Origin: Flavobacteriaceae bacterium bin25
GTDB taxonomy: Bacteria; Bacteroidota; Bacteroidia; Flavobacteriales; Flavobacteriaceae
Length of the DNA stretch: 64,000 nt
Assembly (NCBI GenBank): GCA_002238525.1
Contig: MPMN01000005.1
Location: forward strand, 1 to 64,000
Direction of reading: 5' to 3'
Shown: piece after piece, positions 29,201-37,763 of the stretch
Numbering within the stretch: position 1 is the stretch's first letter
Layout: every line of letters begins with the position of its first letter
The notes under the pieces: generated by a model
Databases searched by the model: none
Told to the model about the DNA's origin: nothing
What the model saw: the letters and a program-made list of their open reading frames with translations, nothing else
Translations under genes and position numbers: made by a program

Positions 29201-29867
29201 CATTTTCTTCATTCAATACGAGATTCATCTGATGAATAATGGATTCTTTTAAATCATGAGAAAATATATTGGAGGGCAAAAGCAATTGCTTTTCTTTGCT
29301 GATGGGTTCAAAAAGTATAGGAAAATAACGATTGAGGGCATCACAGGATGCTAAAAGTAGAATTTCATAGATTTCTTTTTCAGGTATTCTGCTCTGCAAT
29401 CTTCCACTTAAAATATCTTTGATTTTTTCATGTTGTTTTTGTTTCAATAATTTTTTGGGCAAAAAATCTTTTTTGGCTCTATTGAGAATTTCAGGGGTAT
29501 TGATTTTGTTGGATTCATTAGCCGGAGAAACCACATTGATTTTTAGTGGTTGGTAATTATTAACATCCATATACCTCAAACAAACCAAACGATTGAACCA
29601 ATTAGATGCTATTTCTTCAATGAGGCGATGTTTTTCTGTTTCTATTCTTTTTTGTTTTTCTTTTTCCGATAAATGTTCGTGAACATGCTTGTAGATATCC
29701 CTTTCAATGGATTGAATAAAACTTTTCTTTTCGATTAATTCGGGGGATTGTTCTTTATATTTCAAGATAAAATCTAAACGTTCTTTTACTCCTTTTTCGA
29801 GTAGATGACGAATGTTGCCTACAAACTTTTTAATATCTCTGGCTTGAATTTTTTTGTTTTTCTTCAT
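26271..29867 (-). CDS. pglX: BREX adenine methyltransferase PglX, with an altered catalytic motif
   Basis: 1198 residues, normal length for PglX. AdoMet-binding motif I is FFEPCAGSGHILSYAYD (Glu320 onwards); DIDKRAIQLTSFVL follows. Motif IV, usually NPPY, reads VVTHPPYINRNKMN: codon 469 is CAT (His) where Asn is expected (28461-28463). The KMN after it is typical of PglX. PglX normally methylates an adenine in a 6-7 bp asymmetric site, marking host DNA. Replacement of the Asn should reduce or abolish activity, though this has not been tested here. It begins 3 nt after brxC. Confidence 0.92.
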   Translation of the reverse strand: MKKNKKIQARDIKKFVGNIRHLLEKGVKERLDFILKYKEQSPELIEKKSFIQSIERDIYKHVHEHLSEKEKQKRIETEKHRLIEEIASNWFNRLVCLRYMDVNNYQPLKINVVSPANESNKINTPEILNRAKKDFLPKKLLKQKQHEKIKDILSGRLQSRIPEKEIYEILLLASCDALNRYFPILFEPISKEKQLLLPSNIFSHDLKESIIHQMNLVLNEENAKQNLEIIHRVYFFYNEQKKKDIINKKKKYARDDLSSVSQLFTPKWIIQYLVDNTLGQYWLEQDPQSNLRSLLPYYVSPSQNNLRENKKAIEEITFFEPCAGSGHILSYAYDVFYHIYQEEGYNPREIPFYILKNNLYGTDIDKRAIQLTSFVLTIKGREKDRRFFDSAHFKVINNLVPNILPNITFYEDFPDNKHFEDAQSYGSLIKTEGIKSYTIHEGTVFAQRQKKLDVLYRLLGSIYDIVVTHPPYINRNKMNEVFKKHIEKEYPIEKYDLFACFISQCLVLCAKDGLTGFLTPNNWTNIKSFERLRWYIINYNIIENFVELGAKGLQDFNGLSTAFILRNKSPENELGNYIQLINVEDTEFYQKTFSETIKTKDKKHFYQVDQNNFRQLPNNIIGYDIKPKILHLLKNKNRLQKYTFIKIGFQTGNDALFTRQWHEVNFHDIDLSFNEHKNGMNQPWIPFSNSLGFRKWYGHQEFVVYWKNNGENIKNHKGSILRNITSQLRESGTFSSRPNSISVRYNEAGSFFQSRNLFFLSEKNQYFHSIIAFLNSIVAEEIIELICSNSYLNPTKIEQIPFLIIEDIYIQDLIELSKEDWNQRETSWDFKKNELLRFHQSKVEDAYTDYTQYWEKQFLTLHRREEEINQQCIDNYGLKDELSPNVSYKKVTILTEEIDEDAIKENNLVFDKKSICEQLVSYAVGCMFGRYSLEKDGLILANQGENIKDFLRKIGKAENQVSFMPDDDGILPIVDVVDGIYFEDDIVSKFEVFIRVAFGEQYLMDNLTFIEDGLGKRIRSYFLDDFYQSHVKRYNYKPIYWLFSSTQRTSLHSSQKGSFNVLVYMHSYNQDTLYKILHDYLNKHIKLLQFHVEKIDKELSKRLATRKEKSINERNRNKIIATLKEVDMYRKNIEHFARQKISLDLNAGVLVNYNKFFDDKIGNILFPVDALNKLLKQKKAKELEKIWDGYKEEDEEEF

Positions 29868-29870
29868 AAA

Positions 29871-32800
29871 TTATTTTCGGATTCTAATGTTTTCCTTGAT
29901 TTTTTGGAGAAGAATTTTGGTTATTTCATTATATCGAGCAAGAACATCTTCTTTATTAGTTAGTTCATATTGATTGTTTGGGAATGGAATTTTTTCCAAT
30001 AAATTTTTTTCAAATTCAACACTAAAAGATGGCGATTTAGATTCTATTTTTTCTTCATTATCTATTGATGTAAAAGACATTTTTTCCGATGTTGTTTTTA
30101 GATTTTCTGGAGTTTTCCATTTCTTTAAATTCTCCATAACTTCTTTACTTTTTTTCTCAGCATCATTAAAACCTACTTCAATATGAGCAATGCTAAGATC
30201 ATTCTGTATGTTATTTTTAATGTATTTTAATTCATCGATATCTGAATTTTTTCTGTATTTTATATAAGAATTAAAATTTTCATGATTTTCAATTTCATGG
30301 ATAAATAATTGAATTTTTTCTGTATATTCTTTTTTTAGATTTTTTCTTTGGTCAGAAATACATTGTTCTAATTCTTCTTTTACATTTTTGGATTTTTTAA
30401 TGACATTTCCTTCATAAGGCTTTTGATGACTTTTTAAACCTTCCAGTACTTTTAAATGTTCTTCTGGTCGATTTTTTAATCTCTTTATATTATTCTTTTC
30501 TTTTTCTATAAAATCCATGATTTCCAGATAAATCTTTTTCTGAGCATTAACCGATTTATCGTTGATAAAATTTTGAATACCCGTTAATTCCCCAATAGGA
30601 TCTTTTAATTCTTCTTCTATATCTTGGAGATGTTTTGCATTCAATAGATATTCTCTATCATGTTCTCTTTGATATCGTTTAGATTTGTTGATGACCGATT
30701 CAAGAGTGCCTTTTATTTCCTCCAGAATAGCACCAAGAAAAGGATAGTTTTTTTCTTGTTTTTTTAATTTTCGAATATCTTCATCCACCAATTGGTTCAA
30801 TTGTTTGAGAAAATCTTTGGAAACATCTTTACCTTTTATTTTTCGACAGCTTTCATTGAAAAAATGCTGATATAAATTTTTTAAATCATTAATGATGTAT
30901 GGATCATATTCATGGTATATTTTCAATAGAATATTGGTATGATCTTGTTTGCTATTCAATAGAGAAAAAAACTGTTCTTTATCGATATCATTAGAATCTT
31001 GTTTACACTCTATTTTTCCTGCACCATACAATGTGGCGATAAGATATTTGATTGTATTTTCAGGAAATCCATAGGGTATAGCTGAGTACCTATCAAATAA
31101 TTCTTTTATAGATTTTCGTTTGTTTTCCTTTTCTGCTCTCTGGATATCCAAGATGATTTCCTGTCCTATTTCACTATTTTCAAAATCATCTTCAAAACCA
31201 GTGATTTTATTTTGATTGGGATTGAAAACGTTTTTAATATCCTGGTCCGTTTTATTCAAAAAGACATTTCCCAATAATTTCATTTTGTAATAAACTTCTA
31301 AAAGGATGTATTCTAACACCTCTTTAAAATGTTTAGCCCCATCTTTTGCATTATTTTTGGTTAGATGATCTTTGAAAGTACCTCCTTTATAGATATCTGC
31401 CTGGGCTAAGAGTTCCTTAGCTTCTTCTTCAATGCTCAACAATAGTTGCTCAGATTTAGACTCTTGTGCGTTGATTAATACTTGTTTATTCTTGTCTTTA
31501 TGGAATGCTATTTTATTTTTCTTGACATATTCTTTTATTTTTAAATGTTTTTTAACATCATTGAGTAAACGTTTATTGGATGTTGGGGAGATATAGAAAG
31601 AAATGACATGTTCTTCTTGTAATAGTGAATGACGGGGATTATTTTTATAATTTTCATATTCTTGAATAGTTTGTGGGATAACGATATTGGCTACAATACC
31701 ATCTTCTATATTTCTTTTTCCGATTTGTAAACCATTGATTTGACGAATAAAAGGTAAAGAATACTTGGTTTTCTTGTATTCTATTTTATCGTATTTGATG
31801 ATACCTTTATAAAATAAGTGATTCCAAAATTGATTTTCTGTAGATTGATCAATATGGATTTTATCGATATCTTTTTCCATTTCTATTTCCTCATTTCTCA
31901 AGTATTTGTATTGCTTTTTTAGATTTTTTTGAGTATAATCAGAGACAAGTTTTTCATCTACGAGTATATCAATAGCCTCTTGTATTTGCTGTTCATGTTC
32001 TTTTAGGGAAATATGATGAGAATTAATCAATAAATAAGCAATGTGTTCTGTAGTGGCTATGAATTGTGGAATATAAGAAACCAAAAAAAGAGTTTTCAAT
32101 ACCCTTAGGGCTAATTCTTCTTCATTTTTGATATTTTCCTTGAAATGATCAATAGACAAAACATTTTGACTTTTTAATTTATCTCTAATAGCATCATATA
32201 ATTGATCAAAACTGACCAGAGAATCCATAGATTCTTCTGCTATAGATTGTATGACAATTTGAAAATGTTTCAATAAAGATCGAGCTCCGAAAGAATGCGA
32301 AATACCATGAAAAGCATTGCTTTCTGCCAGATAAGATATGGATTTTTGAAACAAATTAAATTGGTATGGCAAAAAAGGATATTTATGGAGATAATCTTCA
32401 GCATTTTCGAAAGGAATAGAAACATTAAAACCAGTAGGTCTATCCGGACATATGGTTTTTAATTCACCCTCATGATCTTTAAAATTTTTAAAAATATCTT
32501 TTTTAACTTCTTCCTTTTTTCTCAGCAATCGTTTTTCAATGACTTCATCCACATTTTCAGAAGTAAGATTGATACGAATAGAAAATCTATCTTGAATCTT
32601 GGAAAGATCATTTTGTTGGGATTGACTTAATTGACCAAATTGACTTTTTATATCTTCTTGTGAAGTGAGAAAAACCCAAGATTTTCTTTTGGTTCTCGTG
32701 GCTAATCGTTCGGCAATACTCTGAATATCCAACATCATAGGGACATTTTGGCTAATGTATTGTCCTATTTCATCCACGAAAAAATTCAATCGAAAACCTT

Positions 32801-33593
32801 TTTTATTTTCTTCTTTTTCTTTTGTTTTGATGTATTGGAGGACTTTGTTTGCAAAAACATCAATGGTATAGAATTGACTTTCTTTATGTTTATCAATAAC
32901 ATCGATATACTCTTCTACATTTCCATCATATAACGATGCTACAATAGATGCTATTACTTTTTTTTGTTTAGGAAAAGCATGATTTTTTCTGTCATCTTCC
33001 CATGTTCTATTCCGCCTTTTAAAATATTCATCCTTGAAATTTTCTAATAAACCATCTTCATCCAACCATTCCTCAAATCTCGCTACATGTAAATGTATTG
33101 GGTCATAACCACGATGCTTGTTGAACATACGATAGAAAAGATTTAAAATACTTCCGCTTTTATTGGATTCAGATTCTGTTGCGATATTAAATAAGATAGA
33201 TTCTGAAGATATCACAATAGATTGTTCTACACTACTTTGAAATATTTCATCTTTATGTTCTATATCTTTTATTTTTTGAACAAATAAATCTCCTGATGTT
33301 CCATTTATATGCTCTTTATTTTCCAAAATATAAGAGACAATTTTTAAGAGATGGGATTTCCCGCTTCCATAAAACCCGCTTATCCAAACACCATTGCTAT
33401 TGACATCGGCATATTGGTCACTATAAGATTCGAAAAACTTTCCTATTTTTTTCTTAATCTCACGTGTAATGACAAAGTCTTTTACTTCATCATAAATCTT
33501 TTGTTTGTTTTGACGTTGATCATCTATTTTGACTACAGTATCAAGTTCTTTGGAGATATCGTTATGGAATAAATCTTTTATTTTTAAGGACAT
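29871..33593 (-). CDS. brxC: BREX P-loop ATPase BrxC
   Basis: 1240 residues, the expected size. Walker A is GFYGSGKSHLL (Lys79), and NFFVDEIGQYI near residue 275 is a Walker B-like segment. Long coiled-coil-rich regions fill the C-terminal half (repeated Lys/Glu-rich helices). BrxC is an AAA-type ATPase found in all BREX types and is thought to organise the complex with PglX, PglZ and BrxB. It starts 66 nt after brxB, probably one transcript. No frame problems. Confidence 0.93.
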   Translation of the reverse strand: MSLKIKDLFHNDISKELDTVVKIDDQRQNKQKIYDEVKDFVITREIKKKIGKFFESYSDQYADVNSNGVWISGFYGSGKSHLLKIVSYILENKEHINGTSGDLFVQKIKDIEHKDEIFQSSVEQSIVISSESILFNIATESESNKSGSILNLFYRMFNKHRGYDPIHLHVARFEEWLDEDGLLENFKDEYFKRRNRTWEDDRKNHAFPKQKKVIASIVASLYDGNVEEYIDVIDKHKESQFYTIDVFANKVLQYIKTKEKEENKKGFRLNFFVDEIGQYISQNVPMMLDIQSIAERLATRTKRKSWVFLTSQEDIKSQFGQLSQSQQNDLSKIQDRFSIRINLTSENVDEVIEKRLLRKKEEVKKDIFKNFKDHEGELKTICPDRPTGFNVSIPFENAEDYLHKYPFLPYQFNLFQKSISYLAESNAFHGISHSFGARSLLKHFQIVIQSIAEESMDSLVSFDQLYDAIRDKLKSQNVLSIDHFKENIKNEEELALRVLKTLFLVSYIPQFIATTEHIAYLLINSHHISLKEHEQQIQEAIDILVDEKLVSDYTQKNLKKQYKYLRNEEIEMEKDIDKIHIDQSTENQFWNHLFYKGIIKYDKIEYKKTKYSLPFIRQINGLQIGKRNIEDGIVANIVIPQTIQEYENYKNNPRHSLLQEEHVISFYISPTSNKRLLNDVKKHLKIKEYVKKNKIAFHKDKNKQVLINAQESKSEQLLLSIEEEAKELLAQADIYKGGTFKDHLTKNNAKDGAKHFKEVLEYILLEVYYKMKLLGNVFLNKTDQDIKNVFNPNQNKITGFEDDFENSEIGQEIILDIQRAEKENKRKSIKELFDRYSAIPYGFPENTIKYLIATLYGAGKIECKQDSNDIDKEQFFSLLNSKQDHTNILLKIYHEYDPYIINDLKNLYQHFFNESCRKIKGKDVSKDFLKQLNQLVDEDIRKLKKQEKNYPFLGAILEEIKGTLESVINKSKRYQREHDREYLLNAKHLQDIEEELKDPIGELTGIQNFINDKSVNAQKKIYLEIMDFIEKEKNNIKRLKNRPEEHLKVLEGLKSHQKPYEGNVIKKSKNVKEELEQCISDQRKNLKKEYTEKIQLFIHEIENHENFNSYIKYRKNSDIDELKYIKNNIQNDLSIAHIEVGFNDAEKKSKEVMENLKKWKTPENLKTTSEKMSFTSIDNEEKIESKSPSFSVEFEKNLLEKIPFPNNQYELTNKEDVLARYNEITKILLQKIKENIRIRK

Positions 33594-33659
33594 AGTGATT
33601 TCTATTTTTATTTTTTATTAAGGGGTTGTTTTTTAGTTAATTAATCTGTATGCTCATTT

Positions 33660-34337
33660 CTATAAACCGATGATTTTATAGTTTTTGTACTCTCTGGTTC
33701 CCTCCAATCCAAGAAAAGATAAGTTTTGCATAGAGGAATAAATATCTTCTTTCCCAGGGAACAACAAGAGTGTAGGGTGTTTTTGTGACAAAACATCAAT
33801 TTGTCGAAATAGATGTGGAGGAGAAACAAAAGGATGACAAAAATTTAGTTCTGAAAGCACAAAAAGGTCTGTTTCTTCTTTATATACTTCCACCACAGAT
33901 TCTATTTTTGATACCATATTTTCTGCACATAAAACCCCGCTTATCCAATCCAAAAAATCATTTTTGTGGTATTGGACATATTCTTTATTACTCCGGCCAC
34001 TCTTTTTAGGTGAATTTTTTTTAACCAAAGATTCTCTTTCAAATTCGATGATATCTTCTATGGGAACTTCATTTTCCAGTATTTCCAAACAAGATTGAAA
34101 CAACTTGATTTCCGTGATATGATATCCTTCAGTTCGTAATTTGTTTTTGGCATAGTGTAGATGATGCTGAAGTTCAATTTCATCTTTTGGAGAATATATA
34201 GACACAAATAAAGGCAACAATCTCTTGTATTGTCTATTTCCATTATTTGCATAGGGTTGATACATTTCAAGGTCTTTGTTCAATAATGTCCGGCATTGTC
34301 TTAGGATATCTTCTGGATGAAATATTTTATTTCCCAT
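33660..34337 (-). CDS. brxB: BrxB-like protein (DUF1788), divergent
   Basis: 225 residues. The C-terminal segment HPTLLLFPGKEDIYSSMQ ... YKNYKIIGL resembles the TPLVLFYPG ... YYRAFRLV end of BrxB proteins, and LFVLSELNFCHPFVSPPHLF resembles the segment before it. Position and size also fit, directly before brxC. The N-terminal half is divergent, so the call rests on the C terminus and context. No brxA (DUF1819) gene lies between it and the DUF262-HNH gene 45 nt upstream. Confidence 0.7.
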   Translation of the reverse strand: MGNKIFHPEDILRQCRTLLNKDLEMYQPYANNGNRQYKRLLPLFVSIYSPKDEIELQHHLHYAKNKLRTEGYHITEIKLFQSCLEILENEVPIEDIIEFERESLVKKNSPKKSGRSNKEYVQYHKNDFLDWISGVLCAENMVSKIESVVEVYKEETDLFVLSELNFCHPFVSPPHLFRQIDVLSQKHPTLLLFPGKEDIYSSMQNLSFLGLEGTREYKNYKIIGL

Positions 34338-34382
34338 GATTGGTTTATTCTATGAAGTTTTTAAATCTATCTAACTACCCTA

Positions 34383-35468
34383 TTAAGACGGTCCTTTTCT
34401 TCGGTTACACTCTAAACATAATATCTGGCAATTTGACAGTTCTGTTTTTCCGCCTTTTGACCAGGGGGTAATATGGTCGGCTTCCATTTCGTCTATTGTG
34501 AATTTTTCGCCACAGCGTTTACAGATTCCTTTTTGCTGGGTATAGACAGCCCTTTTGTCGCTTCTACTGAAATTCCGAATTTCCAAATGTTTTTCTTTAC
34601 CATCAAAAATGTATTTATAAATACCTTTTTTTGCTTTGATATCTTCATCAGCCATCAATTCTTCGATTCGCTCTTCTGTTTCTTGCGGACAGAATTGTCG
34701 ATGTTTATTTTCGACATAAAGAAAACCCCATTCTTGTCCTTTCATTTCTTTTCGGTATACAGTAAAAATAGATTCCACCCAGTTGATGATTTTTTCAAAA
34801 TAATCCCATAATTCTTTGGCATTTTCTTTATGTTCATTACGTGACATAAAATCATCAATTTTATCTCCGCTTATCCATTTCAATACTGTTTCTAAATAGT
34901 CTTGTCTATTTTGTGCCCCTTTAAGGTATTTATTGAAATAGTCGAAAGTATTTTTTACGAAATATCTTTTGGCATCGGTAGTCCATTGCCCGGAATATAC
35001 CGCACTGCGAAGCTCTTGAGATGATAATGGTTTACTGGCTATATTGATGATACGAAACCAGTTTAATTTTTCATAGTCCGTCCCACTGCAGAAATAAACC
35101 ATCAGTTTATAATCAAGAATCAGGTTTTGCTGACTATCGGATAGGTTTCCGAAATTAAATTGATATCCGTCCCAGGGGATAGAAAACTCTTTATTGATAT
35201 ATTGGCATATAGAAATGGTTCGTTGCTGTCCATCGAGTATTTCATAAGTGCCATCTTTTTTTACTGACCAGTACATCACATTAAGCGGAAAACCTTGTTT
35301 TACACTATCGATAACGGCATCTCTTTCTTTAGGGGCATAGACAAATTCCCTTTGGTAAGGCGGGCGGATATCCAATTTTCCATTATATCCTATTATCCCA
35401 TCATCTTTTTTGTCTTGGTAGCCTTCAACCAATTCTCTGATGGTTATATGTTCGAGTTCAATTTTCAT
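34383..35468 (-). CDS. DUF262-HNH endonuclease (GmrSD/BrxU-like), copy 2, heading the BREX genes
   Basis: 361 residues, strongly similar to the copy at 5792-6874. DUF262 motifs RPPYQREFVY and ILDGQQRTISI; HNH motifs CKRCGEKF, EADHITPWSKGG and LCLECNRRKG. Its ATG (35468) lies inside the last codons of the methyltransferase tail frame of unit 10, an 11-nt overlap, and brxB follows after 45 nt. The methyltransferase, nuclease and BREX genes could therefore form one transcript. BrxU, a GmrSD-type nuclease, accompanies some characterised BREX loci; equivalence here is inferred from architecture. Confidence 0.88.
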   Translation of the reverse strand: MKIELEHITIRELVEGYQDKKDDGIIGYNGKLDIRPPYQREFVYAPKERDAVIDSVKQGFPLNVMYWSVKKDGTYEILDGQQRTISICQYINKEFSIPWDGYQFNFGNLSDSQQNLILDYKLMVYFCSGTDYEKLNWFRIINIASKPLSSQELRSAVYSGQWTTDAKRYFVKNTFDYFNKYLKGAQNRQDYLETVLKWISGDKIDDFMSRNEHKENAKELWDYFEKIINWVESIFTVYRKEMKGQEWGFLYVENKHRQFCPQETEERIEELMADEDIKAKKGIYKYIFDGKEKHLEIRNFSRSDKRAVYTQQKGICKRCGEKFTIDEMEADHITPWSKGGKTELSNCQILCLECNRRKGPS

Positions 35469-35599
35469 AGTCTTTGTTTTTGATTACAATTCTGGCATAC
35501 AATTCCTTTCCGTCTTTGTAAAACCGACTTACTTTATTAGTTAAAGATTTCATCAGCGGTCTATCCAATCCAATAATTTCAAATTGATTTGGGTTATAC

Positions 35600-36397
35600 T
35601 TATCTAGGAACGTAATGGGAACTCCCATATACCCCCCCCCAATTTTTCGGGATATCTTTCACTTTACTTACATGAATGGCATTATAATTATCGTAATGCG
35701 GAAACTCATCAGGCGTGTATTTCTTGGTTAATATCAATTCCTCATTTCTCCTAGAATGCGAAAGATTAGTGAACCAACGAGTCAATCCTTGAACCTTTTT
35801 TGTCATTCCATTTGGAGTGTCAAAAATTTGTGGTGAATTAATTCCCAACCAAACTTTATTTTCTTTTATAAGAGGAAATATCTCTTTATAAGTAAGTGCA
35901 TTTTTATTTCCTACTATCAGAAATTTCTTATCATATTGAACTAATTGTGCCAAATATTTTCTAAATAACGAAAAAGGAGGATTGGTGACTATTATATCTG
36001 CTGTCTTGAGCAGTTCAATACATTCACTACTTCTAAAATCGCCATTCCCTTCTAAATATTTCACTTCTATTTCTTCATCATCAGGTCTCCGATTATCATT
36101 TTTATCTCCTGTGTATTCTATATATGCAGCCCTTTCGGGGTCTTTGTGTAGGCTAAAAATGTCTACATTTCGGTTTTTATAGCAAGTGGTGATTAATTTT
36201 TTGAGTCCCAACTCTTCAAAATTATAGGAGAAATAGTGAAAGAATTTACTAACCCTCGGATCATCACAATTGCAATAGACCACCTTATTTCTAAAGTGAG
36301 ATTTGTAATGCTTCAATTCGTTTTCTATGTCCCTTAATTGGGTATAGAACTCATTGTTTTTTGTCTTATTTGCCTCTCTTAAATTTCTATTTCCCAT
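35600..36397 (-). CDS. EcoRI-type adenine methyltransferase, unit 10 (next to DUF262-HNH copy 2; tail out of frame)
   Basis: N terminus MGNRNLREANKTKNNEF differs from the other units. NPPFSLFRKY intact, cassette C, nine G at 35632-35640. Tail type T7 (LDRPLMKSLTNKVSRFYKDG ... KNKDYEN) occupies 35458-35628 and overlaps the nuclease start by 11 nt. The flank of the G run is changed (AATTTTTCGGG), with no change in protein. Confidence 0.88.
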   Translation of the reverse strand: MGNRNLREANKTKNNEFYTQLRDIENELKHYKSHFRNKVVYCNCDDPRVSKFFHYFSYNFEELGLKKLITTCYKNRNVDIFSLHKDPERAAYIEYTGDKNDNRRPDDEEIEVKYLEGNGDFRSSECIELLKTADIIVTNPPFSLFRKYLAQLVQYDKKFLIVGNKNALTYKEIFPLIKENKVWLGINSPQIFDTPNGMTKKVQGLTRWFTNLSHSRRNEELILTKKYTPDEFPHYDNYNAIHVSKVKDIPKNWGGVYGSSHYVPR

Positions 36398-36738
36398 GAT
36401 AGTTCATCTATTTTTAGTTAATTGATTGACGGAATAGACGATTTTATTGACATCGTATAAAGGTATTAAAGATGAAAACCTTTCTCTTTGACAGAAAAGT
36501 CTAATATCTAATTTCTCTCTAGATCCCAATGCACAATCATTTTCCTTATTCTCATAATAACTTTTTGCATGTTCTCTAATCGCTATTTCTTTTAGTTTAG
36601 TTGTATGGCTTTTTGTTTTTAATTACGATTCTGGAATACAATTCTTTTCCGTCTTTATAAAAACAACTTACTTTATTAGTTAAAGATTTCATCAGAGGTC
36701 TATCTAGTCCAATAATTTCAAATTGTTTTGGGTTATAT

Positions 36739-37572
36739 TTATCCATGAAAGTAATAGGAACACCCATATACCCCCCCCCAATTTTTGGGAATATCCTTTA
36801 CTTTACTCACCTCAATAGCATCGTAATTATCGTAGTGTGGAAACTCATCAGGTGTGTATTTCTTGGTTAATATCAATTCTTCATTTCTTCTGGAATGCGA
36901 AAGATTGGTGAACCAACCTACGTTTCCAAATTTTTGAAACCACTTATTTCTTTGACAACAAAAAGTCGCCTTTGCCCTATTTCCATTCGGAACTTCAAAC
37001 TCCTTTACACTCCTCATTCCCAACCAAACTTTACTATTTTCGATTAAAGGAAACACTTCTTTATATTTTATTGCGTTCTTATTACCTATAATCAAAAAAT
37101 TCTTATCGTATTTTATCAATTGTGCTAAATATTCTCTAAATAATGAAAAAGGAGGATTGGTGACTACTATATCAGCATCTTTAAGAAGTTCAATACACTC
37201 TCTACTCCTAAAATCACCATCACCTTCTAAGTAATTTACTTCAACCTCTTCTGGGTCTGGCCTTCGATTATCATTTTTATCTCCCGTGTATTCAATATAT
37301 GCAGCCCTTTCAGGTTCTTTGTGCAGGCTAAAAATGTCTACATTTCGGTTTTTATAGCAAGTGGTAATTAATTTTTTGAGCCCTAACTCTTCAAAATTAT
37401 AGGAGAAATAGTGAAAGAAATTACTAACCTTCGGATCATCGCAATTACAATAGACCACCTTATTTCTAAAGTGAGATTTGTAATGCTTCAATTCATTTTC
37501 TATGTCCCGTAATTGGGTATAGAACTCATCCCTCTTTGCTCTTTTTGCTAACCTTAAATTCTTATTTCCCAT
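36739..37572 (-). CDS. EcoRI-type adenine methyltransferase, unit 11 (tail out of frame)
   Basis: Intact NPPFSLFREY; cassette A with a CCQRN variant; nine G at 36771-36779. T7 tail at 36597-36767, ending KNKKPYN. It shares this tail type with units 10 (cassette C) and 14 (cassette B). The box at the -7 position reads TATATATG. Confidence 0.88.
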   Translation of the reverse strand: MGNKNLRLAKRAKRDEFYTQLRDIENELKHYKSHFRNKVVYCNCDDPKVSNFFHYFSYNFEELGLKKLITTCYKNRNVDIFSLHKEPERAAYIEYTGDKNDNRRPDPEEVEVNYLEGDGDFRSRECIELLKDADIVVTNPPFSLFREYLAQLIKYDKNFLIIGNKNAIKYKEVFPLIENSKVWLGMRSVKEFEVPNGNRAKATFCCQRNKWFQKFGNVGWFTNLSHSRRNEELILTKKYTPDEFPHYDNYDAIEVSKVKDIPKNWGGVYGCSYYFHG

Positions 37573-37643
37573 GATAGTTCATCTATTTTAGTTAGTTGAT
37601 TCCAATTGCTGTGGTAGAGGTTTTAATCATATATATAAAGGTA

Positions 37644-37763
37644 TTAAAGATCAAAACCCTTATCTTGAATCTGCAGTCCACTATATAATTCCCCATCATC
37701 TCCTCTATCTTGGTAGCCTTCAACCAATTCTCTAATGGTAATTTTTTCGAGTTCAATTTTCAT
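37644..37763 (-). other. 39-codon stub of the DUF262 gene start after unit 12
   Basis: Begins MKIELEKITIRELVEGYQD, nearly identical to residues 1-19 of the nuclease at 34383-35468, then switches to ELYSGLQIQDKGFDL before a stop. Its ATG overlaps the end of the unit 12 tail frame as in the full-length pair. It is the junction scar of a unit duplication that kept only the nuclease start. A nearly identical 39-codon stub is at 46277-46396. Confidence 0.65.

Noticed and set aside
33785-34009. Plus-strand frame of 74 codons opposite brxB, as a missing BREX gene
   Set aside because: Low-complexity antisense frame; no DUF1819 (BrxA) features.
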